NCBI GenBank assembly: GCA_946803715.1 | Contig: CAMPET010000201.1 | Location: 31,927-61,468 of the forward strand | DNA length: 29,542 nt | Direction: 5' to 3' | Source of the DNA: Beroe ovata | Taxonomy: Eukaryota > Ctenophora > Nuda > Beroida > Beroidae | In this document: in pieces, positions 1 to 9,600 of the stretch | Numbering within the stretch: position 1 is the first letter of the stretch | How the letters are laid out: the number at the start of each line of letters is the position of its first letter | Notes under the pieces: model-generated | The model's database searches: none | What the model was told of the DNA's origin: nothing | Seen by the model: the letters and a program-made list of their open reading frames with translations, nothing else | Made by a program: the position numbers and the translations under genes

Positions 1-350
1 GATTTTGGCGATTTCAAGTTGCTATAACTTCGTCATTTTTTATCCGATTGACTTGAAATTTTGGTTGCTGCCTCTCTATGATATAAATAGATGGAATACT
101 AAGTTTCATAACAATTGTATGAATAGAAGCGGTGTTATTGATAGTCAAAATTCGGCGAATCCGTAAAAACATATAGTAGGGTCTGGCAAGCGCCGCAGCT
201 TTTCGCGCGTTACATAAACGCATCAAGCTCACCGAGTCGGCCCTTCGGGCCTCCTCGGTGACCGAGCTCGCAAAAAGGGCCCTTCGGGCCCTTTTTGCTC
301 GCACGTTCAACACTAGCTACAGATGCCGCGGGGGGCTTGCCAGCCCCCTG
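1..350. repeat. Hairpin-rich interspersed repeat fragment
   Basis: No coding signal is convincing here. Two GC-rich stem-loops lie side by side. One spans 230-260, with CACCGAG pairing CTCGGTG around an inner GGCCC/GGGCC stem. The other spans 270-298 and has a 13-bp perfect stem (GCAAAAAGGGCCC) with a 3-base loop. An 8-bp inverted pair, CTGGCAAG at 183-190 and CTTGCCAG at 336-343, encloses both. The first 130 bases are AT-rich and look like dispersed repeat sequence. I infer a fragment of a foldback or MITE-like element. The family is not identified. Confidence 0.4.
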
Positions 351-467
351 ATTGTTCCTTGACTTCGGAACTTTTCATGACAGTGGCTTCATCACGATTC
401 CTATCCAGGTCATGAATCGACATCGATCCGTCTTGCCGTATAGTTATACCAGAGTCGTACGTTGGAT
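313..467 (-). CDS. Possible terminal exon of an unknown minus-strand gene
   Basis: An open stretch of 50 codons ends in TAG at 313-315 and begins after a plausible acceptor (TTTAATCTAG) at 468. It reads in phase 1. The product is hydrophilic, with short pieces such as TYDSGITIRQDGSMSIHDLD. I do not recognise it. Chance openness cannot be excluded, and no upstream partner exon was found. Apart from this I see nothing supportable between 350 and 878. Confidence 0.2.
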
Positions 468-878
468 CTAGATTAAATACAAGCATCATTTAGCCCTGAA
501 ATGGGGAAATTTACTGGAATTGCCGTGATCCGCCATCTCTTTCATAAGAGACTATGATCTATTGGATGATTATCATTTATCAAGCTCAATCCAGGCATAT
601 GACACGCCGCTTCTCGTAGTAAATCATAGTTATGAGCAGATTTGGGAACCAGATTTATCAGGACCATTATTTCGGGGACTCCCCCTTACCCCTAATGTTT
701 CTTATGTTGGGTCCTTCGATTGCAATGGACACTGATACTATGATAAGATGATCACAAGATTGATATATGATTCTGAATGAAACAACGGTAGTACATAGGA
801 AGATCCAGTCATTTATTCAACAATGTAAGTTCAACATCAACGTCTCTATCCCCCTCACCCCCCATCTCTCCGTCCTAG

Positions 879-1666
879 GACATTCCGGAAGCGTGTGGTC
901 CTGGTCGGGAGTTATGCAAGGAGAAGGACATTCAGGAGACGATCATCCTGGTAACCATCCCTATCGGAGTGTGTCTCATCGCAATACTCATAGTTCTGGT
1001 AGTGTTTGTGATCTGGAGACAGAAACAACAGAGGTCACGTGATAGATCACTGTGGAAGATACGAACAAGTGAGGTCGAATTCAAGGATGCTACGCAGTCT
1101 GGCAGGTATGCAGTGTGAGGAAATATTGTTATCACAGTACAATTCTCACACCATTCTCCACACTAACATCCACTTTGATCGGGCGGCGGCACCGCGCCGA
1201 ACGACACCATGATAGTCCATGACCCCACAATACATATCACCACATTACTCGCAATTACAGCCTCCCCATTGACCCACCTCAATAACATTCCAATCACACA
1301 CACCTGACCCATCTCACCCGGTAGGTTACACTCAGTAACCATGGAGCGGAGCATGTCACGAATGTCAAACAACTCGGATGCCACATTGATGCACCATGGC
1401 ATTGTGGCATACTACAGGAACAACCCTGTATTCCTCAAAAATCTGAACACGGACGTCAAATCATTCTGTGTAACGGAGGAAATTATCCAGGAGTTCAAAC
1501 AGGTTCGTTTTCAGAGGTGTTTTTCCAGTTACTTCAACCCGAAAATACTGTTTTTGATCCCCTAATCACCAAATCATACCCCCTGACCCCCCTTTCCCTC
1601 AGGTCCGAGAACTGACCCACCAAAACTTGAACCCGTACATTGGAGCATGTGTTGAACTGCCCGATA
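879..1666 (+). CDS. Receptor guanylyl cyclase, three exons, partial
   Basis: Three exons join in frame: 879-1105 (phase 0 to 2), 1325-1502 (2 to 0) and 1603 onward. Exon 1 gives a Cys-bearing juxtamembrane piece (ACGPGRELCKEKD), a hydrophobic helix of about 22 residues, then a basic stop-transfer stretch and RSLWKIRTSEVEF. This matches the LWrI..sdIef signature that opens the cytoplasmic side of receptor guanylyl cyclases. Exon 3 reads VRELTHQNLNPYIGACVELP, the typical kinase-homology segment before the glycine of the hinge. The ligand-binding ectodomain is not recognised upstream, and the rest of the kinase-homology and cyclase domains are absent. After the N at 1667 the frame runs into unrelated residues and a stop, so the gene is probably cut by an assembly join rather than truncated in nature. 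Receptor cyclases make cGMP at the plasma membrane on peptide or other ligand binding. Confidence 0.72.
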
Positions 1667-1787
1667 ANCAACATGACACCACTCCCCCTGCATGGGTTTA
1701 CTCAACAAGGATCAAATTTCACATCATTCACGCCGAGCAGGATCGGGGTGGTGTCAGGTAACGAGGGGTGAAATCAGAGAGTTGTGG

Positions 1788-1794
1788 TATATAA
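1788..1794 (+). promoter_or_regulatory. TATA-box candidate for the 262-codon gene
   Basis: TATATAA lies about 90 bases before the ATG at 1881, a plausible distance for an invertebrate core promoter with a short leader. Confidence 0.4.
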
Positions 1795-1880
1795 CCCGGT
1801 AACGAATTCTGACGAATCATCCAACACACTTTCTACTACACTGCAATCTACCTCAACTTATCTCAATCAACAACAGATCC

Positions 1881-2669
1881 ATGGGTGCCTGTGTCTCATC
1901 CAACACTCCCTCTCGCCGATCTAGCTCCAGCAAATCAATCCTCCCGAAGCGGAGTCACTCATCGAGCCCCGCCCTTGTCCGACTCAGACCCAAAACCAAC
2001 AGCCGCAAGATGACCATGAAGCGTTCTCCAAACACCCTCACGAGACGGAGCAAAAAGAACCGTCCTGCCTCTCTTCACCTGCCCATGTCCAGCAATACAC
2101 GTCCCAGTCACTCCCGACCAAACTCTGTCCACTTCCCCGGTGATGGATCAGGAGCACCGATGAGAACCTCAACCGCTCATCATGACGATTTCTGCAAGAT
2201 CTACAGAAACTCCGACATTGTCGATAAGAAGTTGTTCCTCAACTCTGGGTTCCTTGTTGATGAGATATTCAACCCGGTGGAAGCGCCACCCTCTGCCACT
2301 CCCTCCGCCGACCTCATATCCCCCATCCTCCCACACTCCCTTCACAGGAAGGTGGTTGAGGGCACATTCCTCCTGACCCCCGATCTACTGATCAGCAGCC
2401 CCCTCATCCCATCTCCCGACCTGTATCTCGACCCTGGTATCCTAGCAACGGCAGCAAAACATCCCAGTGAGGTGCAGGGCAGGGTGACACGACGGTGTCA
2501 CAGACGTAACACAGCGACGCTGGAGTCGCAGAGAACAACCTATATTTCGGAGGATGCCCCAACTATTCGAGATGTGTTTTGTTTTGACGAGGAAGATATA
2601 GAAGCTCTACAGAACATCTACTCCTCCAGCTTCAAGAGTGATCTTGGATCAGAGGAATTTTCGTGTTGA
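1881..2669 (+). CDS. Predicted N-terminally acylated, disordered 262-residue protein
   Basis: This is a single uninterrupted frame with a good start context (ATCCATGG) and an upstream TATA candidate. The start MGACVSS fits an N-myristoylation signal (Gly2, Ser at position 6) with Cys4 available for palmitoylation, as in SH4-type membrane anchors. Residues 10-100 are rich in Ser, Arg and Lys and look disordered. The middle is Pro/Ser/Leu-rich. The end is acidic (FDEEDIEALQ), with a terminal Cys. I do not recognise a family. Membrane attachment of an adaptor-like protein is inference. It could instead be the 3' exon of a longer gene, since the preceding sequence is interrupted by the N at 1667. 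Confidence 0.5.
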   Translation: MGACVSSNTPSRRSSSSKSILPKRSHSSSPALVRLRPKTNSRKMTMKRSPNTLTRRSKKNRPASLHLPMSSNTRPSHSRPNSVHFPGDGSGAPMRTSTAHHDDFCKIYRNSDIVDKKLFLNSGFLVDEIFNPVEAPPSATPSADLISPILPHSLHRKVVEGTFLLTPDLLISSPLIPSPDLYLDPGILATAAKHPSEVQGRVTRRCHRRNTATLESQRTTYISEDAPTIRDVFCFDEEDIEALQNIYSSSFKSDLGSEEFSC

Positions 2670-2776
2670 TCTATTTTTATTTTTCTGTGATAATTTGTGA
2701 ATATATGATTGATATTTTTACACGTTAGAATGCAAAAATGTCTATTTACAAAAACTTACATAGTAGAAAGAACTGT

Positions 2777-2902
2777 CTTTCAGTTCCATACTTTCAGTTC
2801 CATACTTTCAGTTCCATACTTTCAGTTCCATACTTTCAGTTCCATACTTTCAGTTCCATACTTTCAGTTCTATACTTTCAGTTCCATAATTTCAGTTCCA
2901 TA
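2777..2902. repeat. 14-bp minisatellite, nine units
   Basis: The unit CTTTCAGTTCCATA is repeated nine times in register, with one substitution in unit seven and one in unit nine. It lies just downstream of the 262-codon frame. The open frames through it are a by-product of the 14-bp period reading as 14-residue repeats. Confidence 0.95.
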
Positions 2903-3474
2903 CTCCCAGTGTCTACCCAGTTCAACTGTAACTGAAGAAAAAAAATTTGGCATAGTAAGGAACGCATAGTAAGGAAGAATAAAGACGCAGTCAAATCTTC
3001 CTGAGCATACCTTACGAGTCTCGGATCGGAGGGTTCATCAGTCCATCCTATAATGAGACTCGGTAAAAGCTCATTTACAAGCTTGCTTATACTAAGTTTG
3101 CGAATTCGAACAATCGTTTCCGTAGATAAAATTGAAACGGTAAGATAAAAATTCAAATCCAAACAAATTATACCGGTCAAGTTCAAAATAATTCAAATCA
3201 ACAATCAATAGAAAGTACCTATCTGAAAATAGAAATCAACAAAAAGTAATCAAAGTTTAATTCAATCAACAAGTTCAGTTATTAAATCATCAAATTGATT
3301 TTGTTCTCAGCTAAAGGTGAAAATCTAGTGGACCCGATGCTCCGACTGTTATACGGGACCACAGTTTATCCATGATGTAGAAATAGCTTCCTCCAAATTT
3401 TTCCTAGCCGAGATGATACGCCCACGCGATATCAATCCTCGATTATTCTTGTGTTTGCAGTGAAATTTCTTGAC
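2903..3474. other. Intergenic/3' region between convergent genes
   Basis: AATAAA on the plus strand at 2978-2983 could end the 262-codon transcript. On the minus strand ATTAAA (plus 3256-3261) lies about 215 bases past the stop of the Ig receptor and is a candidate polyadenylation signal for it. Nothing else is recognised. Confidence 0.3.
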
Positions 3475-3627
3475 CTATCCCTCGTCATTAATTGGCCGAA
3501 GTTCAGTGATCGTTGTGTATACGCCCTCTGCATCTCGGGGTGGGTGAGTCTGTGGTGTGGCCCGGGGGCGGGCTGTTTTGGGCTTGAATTCCACAGTTAT
3601 GTACGTGTCATCTTCTCCTCCCTTGCC
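3475..3627 (-). CDS. Ig receptor tail exon 12, terminal: YITV and YTTI
   Basis: Phase 0 in, 50 residues and a TAG stop at 3477-3475. It carries DDTYITVEF and EGVYTTITEL, joined by a Pro/Arg-rich linker of about 24 residues. The acceptor CTCTCTCAG is strong. Confidence 0.85.
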   Translation of the reverse strand, partial: GKGGEDDTYITVEFKPKTARPRATPQTHPPRDAEGVYTTITELRPINDEG

Positions 3628-6600
3628 CTGAGAGAGAAGAGAGGTGGTGGTGAGCTGGTGTCAAGGTGGAGAATAGAGTTAGGTGTCAAGGTTGGTGGAA
3701 GAGAAGTGACGTCAAGGTGCAAACAGTAAACACGTTCTGTGTCTGCTTATGCTGTTGAACTAAGAAGTCGGTAAAATGTTCGACAATACTTCATATACTT
3801 CATATATACTTCATATATCAGGAAGGATTTCATGTAATAACTGTTGTAGAGAATAGATAATACCAGAATCTATGTCAGAGTAGTTGTTAGCAATGTTCTA
3901 ATGTGAGAAAGAGAGTTATTCAATTACATTCATAAGAAGTGAAGTAGCTGTAAATATGATAACAGGGAAGTAAATTCATGCAATGCGCGCGCGCTGGTAT
4001 GCGTGTACATCTACACAATCACATCACTCAAATGTTCCCGCGCGTTACAAATAAACATTCTAGTTTTTGACTCCTTTTTGGCCCATAACATTTTGCTTCA
4101 TATTTTTGTCCAATTTCACAAATATACCAGGTAAAATTCATCAAAAAAGAATTTGGCAAGGGTGTCAAATAGAGGCAGGATTTGAGGATTGAAATTTCCC
4201 TTCAAGTAGGTATAATTCAAGTGTTTAACATAATAACATATAGGTAATTGTGATTTGTGTGTCATGTCTGTGTTACCTTATAATCTACATGAGACCCATA
4301 TATCGGTACTTCAGGAGGCTCGTCCTCTTCCATTTCCACAGTCTGTTCTTTCTGTGGGGTGGAAGAGTTAGGGCTGTAAAGTAAGGGTCAGGGTTAGGCT
4401 AGTTCGATAAGGGCTTGGTCAAGGGTTGAGGTTAGGTTTAGGCTTAAGGTTAGGATTTTGGTTATGGTTGTAGTAAATGTGAGGGAAATTAGGGGAAAGA
4501 ACTCAGATAAATACACCGGTAGAGTACTGGTTACTACGCCAGCAACTCTAGCTGACACTCACTTTCGATTTTGAGGTGAGATCGACTTGGGCGTAAACAG
4601 GTTCTTCGTCCTAAAACAAAAGTAATTTACTTTTGTTTTAAACGAAACGTTCCATTTTATTATTAGTGGTTCCATTATATTATTAGGGGTCAAAGAGGCA
4701 TTTTCAGTTTCATCCAGGTTTTTAACGGCAACCACAATGTGATATTTCATTCCCTTGATAAAGTCAAGTGAAATGCTAAACTAATGTATGCAAACTTTAA
4801 AATTAATAAACACATAATTAACAGGTACAACATTCGTTCGGATGTAGGTATCTGATATGTAACCTCAATTGGGGACGCTGCTTTAGCTCGGGGAACTGTG
4901 ACGTCAGCGTACTGCGATTCACTCTGAATGAGGTTACTGCATGACGCGACAATGTCACACTCTCATACCTATTGCAGCTGTACACGCCGTACTGTGTACA
5001 GCTGTGTATGAGGGAATGGAATATGAGAAATTGTGAGGCAAAATAATTGTGGTACTCACGTTTCGTGATCCTGGGTCAATCGTTGAGTATAGAGGATCGG
5101 GCTGAAAAGGGATTTGTCAGTGAAAACTGATGAGGGGTGGTGTCAGGGAATAGTTCAAGTGTCAGGAGAGGGTGTTGTCTAGGGGATAGTTCAAGTGTCA
5201 GGGGAGGGTGGTGTCAAGGAATCATTCTGTAACACTGTGATCAATGAAACACCTACCTCCTTATATTTCGGATCAATAGTGGAGTACGTTGAATCAATCT
5301 GAAACCGTAATATATTATCTTATTATGGATCAACATTTTGGTTGAATTTGATTCGCGGATTTGACCAGCATCGACAGCTAATCACTAATCACTTGGAAAT
5401 ATGCCATGTTATTAATAGCTAGCTTTCTGCACGGCGTCTCTAAAAATATGCTGTGGAAAAATGCTTGGGGGCGGGTACCGGCCAATAATTGACATACGTT
5501 TTGCATTTGAATCACTCGTCAATCACTGAAAAATGGGTGAGGATGATTTTAGTTAAAAATATCTCTCCATTTAGATACACACAGTCACACAACAGTCAAC
5601 GACATACAGACGCAGTGACACACTTAAATGCATACATATTACACTCACATTCACACATTCATACATTCACAACACACATACACACACACACATACACACA
5701 CATACACACACACATTCACACACATATTCACNCACACACACACACACATACACACACACACATTCACACACACTCACACACACAGATTCACACACAGTGT
5801 ATCATATGAAAGCAGATAGTTATCAAGCGATAACTGGTCGCACAATAGCTCTCAGTACGTTAGCATGTATGTGAATAGTGAATACAGATTGTACTACTGT
5901 AATAACTTATTAAATACTGTTGTCACGGTTACAGGATATTGTTTGACAAAAGTGTGAGTTAAAATGTCATTGTATGGGATGGAATGTTACAATTGTGCGC
6001 CATGTACCTACTCATGTAGTGAAATTGTGATGGCGAGAAATGTGAGAACCGCTAAATGATTCACGGACTGTACCGCGACACGGACTGTACCGCGACAGGT
6101 TTTGAGCGACAATAGTTAGGCTAACCCTTACCCTAACCCTAACCCTAACCCTAACCCTAACCGGAAATCAAGTGTCGCGGTACAGTCCGTGTCGCGGTAC
6201 AGTCCGTTTACCCCGCTAAATCATATGCTTCTGATATCTCGATTACACAACACAACAACTACACAATTTTTGAATTTGTGTAATGTGTAGTCAAGTGATC
6301 GGAAGCATATCGTCATATCATTTTGCGATTAACGTAATTGACTCAGTTTTTCAGAACAGGATTTTTCCAAACAGGATTTTCCGCCAGACTTTATCCTGAG
6401 TGGAGCTTGCAAAAATAAAACACAGGTGTCCAAAACTCAATTTCGGAACTAAACTGATGTATCATCACCTGTTGCACAACTAATTGACTGGACAATTGCT
6501 TGGTATTTCGACCTTCAATCGTCATACGAGTTGAAATAATATTCTGTAATTCTATAATAAGATAAATACCTAATGTTGTGCTGTCTAACCTGGCTGGTTT

Positions 6601-9600
6601 TTACAGGGTTTGCTTTTTTGGTGGAAATCGGTTTATACTTCCTTACAACTCCAACTTTGCCACCCTGAAATAATGAATAGGTACTGTAATGGGTAAATTA
6701 ACAGTTTTTTAATATATCATCAACTCTCGTTTGGAGAACACAAATGATATCCTACCCTGACGAGAATTTATGTGGGGCGAAAATTGATGATGAAGACAGT
6801 TTTATTAAATTCACTGTCTGGTATGTTAGTGAATGGAAATGAGTATATGAATAAACTTTTCTTCACCAGTGAACTGTGTCACAAGGAACAAAGGAACCGA
6901 CGAAATGTTTATTTCAATTTGTTAGGTTTCTGATTCTGTATACGGTATTTTTGAGGGGTGATTTGTGATGATACTGGAATGATCATTCTCGTATTTTTAT
7001 CCCACAAAAAGTTGCTCCTGTACTGGAATAAGGATAAGACGTCTTATTATTTACCTTTAAACAATGCATTGCATTTTAGTCATAAACCGACCTATCCAGT
7101 TTCTTGCTCTGACTTCAGTAGAAAAACACGAGCATGCAGAGCTACATGAGTAGCTGGTTCTGGTTATTATCGAGTTTGGTAAATCTCGCCTTGAGCAGAC
7201 GCACACACATGACTCACACACACACACACACATGACACAGCCATACATCCAGTTTCTGCTACAGCTGGTAAGAGCACATTTCCTTATCTACGTATATCAT
7301 GTAGTACAGACCGTTGAGAAAGTTGTGAATGATCAGATCGCCTTCCAGCTCAAGATAAATTAGATAATGAGTAGATGTTGACTGCTAACATTGATCGAAG
7401 TTGTAAGTTCGGAAAGGAAATATCCAATCAAAATGCAAGGAAACCTCTTTGCCGAAGGGAGGACGAGATAGTGCAGCGTAGGCGGCATCCGAATTCGATC
7501 TGCTTATCTGAATGTGGAGTGGAGTAAAAAACAACATACAATGAACGGCATTCTTATTATGATACCTTTACAGTTTTTCGTGTATCATGACATTACAGTA
7601 TGTGAGTTTGTACACGGGTTTGATTGAGTTGATAGGTACCATAACCAATGGGACCAATGGGACCAATGGGACCAATGGGACCAATGGGACCAATGGAGTT
7701 ACCTCTTGATCTGACACAGCATCAAGAGTAGCGTAACCCTCATTGGGAGTTGTAACTACCTGAAACCACAACTCTCATCAACTACAGGATAAATAAATGA
7801 TTCATTATCACGAGAAGCTAGTCACCCCTTCTTCCTAATAATCTTAATGATATTTCAAACAATAATGCTGCTTACAAATGATGGCTTGAGGTTAGAAATG
7901 GAGGCATATCCCTCATCATTTGACTCTTGGGCTGGTCGGTGCAAGTGTGAATATCCTGCCTGTAAAATAGCATTGTACAGGCTCCTGCCTCCTTCAAGAA
8001 ACACTAGGAAGGCACAGGAGTTTCCAAAATGGGGTGGATAACTGGATAAAGGACACCGTTTCAGCACATCGAAATACCATTAAGGAAAACCTATGCCTTC
8101 CATAGTATTTCGTTAAGAAGCCCATAGTCTAGTCGTTAGGGTCTGAGAATGTAATATCATGGAATGAAACCAATAGATAGTCATGTCAGTAGTTGCAACT
8201 AACCGTCTCTAGCACAGTTTGAGTGTCAGCATATTCTGGTGAGAACGCAGCATTTCTAGGGGAAATATTTATATCTATAAAATGCAACAAAATGTTGTAC
8301 AACAACAGTTGCTGCACAGTAGGGGCACCGAGATGAAGACTCAACATAACACATGCACTTACGGATATTGGATTCCATTGTTTGGTGAGTAAGTATTTTT
8401 CTTGGAAAATGAACCTGAATATGGTTAACTCTTAAGAATAATTCAATTAGATGACAGAGAAAACAAATGCATCCTGGCAGAATTGAAATGCCTCTTGTTA
8501 TAGTACTTAGGGTAGTAGGGTACCAACTTATTAACACCTACCTCTCAAACGAGGGAGTAAGAAAACTAGTAGAAGGACAATCACAATGATCAAAACAACT
8601 CCTCCACCCACACTACCACCAATTATTGGAGCCAGGTCTGAAATAAAATTGTTAAGATTTGAGCATCATAATATGCTGCAACCGTCGTTCATTATGCAAT
8701 CATTCAAGATTTAACTGGATTTGACCTACTTTCACAGCCTTCAACTACAGGTGATTCTGCCGAATGGAAGGCAGTTGCGACAATGTCTCCATTTCCTCTG
8801 ATAGTTTTTACATTGCACACGTAAACACCATCTTCACAGGTTGATGTGTGCTCAAAGTAGAATTCCTGAGAGTTGCTTCATGTTTGCGTGACAATAGGCA
8901 AATTTATTTCTAGCATTGATCATATTTTAAGAGGACTTGAGAGATCTGGAAACACATGAAACCTTTTCTTTAAGTGTTGTTGATTGAGGGCTCAGAGTTT
9001 TAACATTGCCCTGTTGAATATCATAGTGCTGAATAGTAATGCTAACTTCCTTCTCAGGAAAACCTAATGAAGATTTGATTTGAAGCCTAAATACTTCAAT
9101 AGAGTAACACCTCTGTAGTGGATATCATGATATAAATGGAGCCCCTAATGCTTCAATTCTTCTTACCTCTCACTGCACAAACAACAGTGACTACAGATCC
9201 GACTTCAACACTGAAATTTGGCCTCAGATGTATGGCAGGCTTGTCAAGAAATTCCTTTTCTAAAATGGTTTGTCAGTAATTTTCCCATGAGATCAAGGCA
9301 CGAGAAAGGCATTAAGAAAATAGAAATAGGACACAGACCATTCTTATTATGTGCACTCATGGATAAGAAGAATAGAAGATGACTCACAGTTGCATCATTA
9401 TATACCTGCTATGCCGATGTCTGCAGAAGTGCTTTCTGTTTCACCAGCAATGCAATTGTAACTTCCAGAGTAGTCTACAGATGGCTTGTTCAATACCAAT
9501 ATTGACAGAAGCGTAAAATCGTCCAATTTTGTTGTGGTGTAGTTTGAACTCAAGTCTATTTTATGATCACTGTGAGTCCATGAGACATTATTGATATCAA

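Noticed and set aside
2777-2902. CRISPR-like array
   Set aside because: The units are contiguous 14-bp tandem repeats with no spacers, in a eukaryotic genome.
2709-2969. Frames with a SVPYFQFHTFSSIL repeat
   Set aside because: This is the translation of a 14-bp minisatellite, not a protein repeat under selection.
3451-3729. 92-codon plus-strand frame
   Set aside because: It is the antisense of the terminal receptor exon, which has a strong acceptor, motifs and a stop.
5489-5819. His-Thr repeat reading frames
   Set aside because: They are read from a CA microsatellite containing an N.
6123-6162. True telomere end
   Set aside because: Only about five units, enclosed in an inverted repeat with unique sequence and exons on both sides.
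7568-7771. PLVPLV repeat protein
   Set aside because: The repeat part lies in the intron beyond the donor of tail exon 4. Only the 57-base exon is supported.
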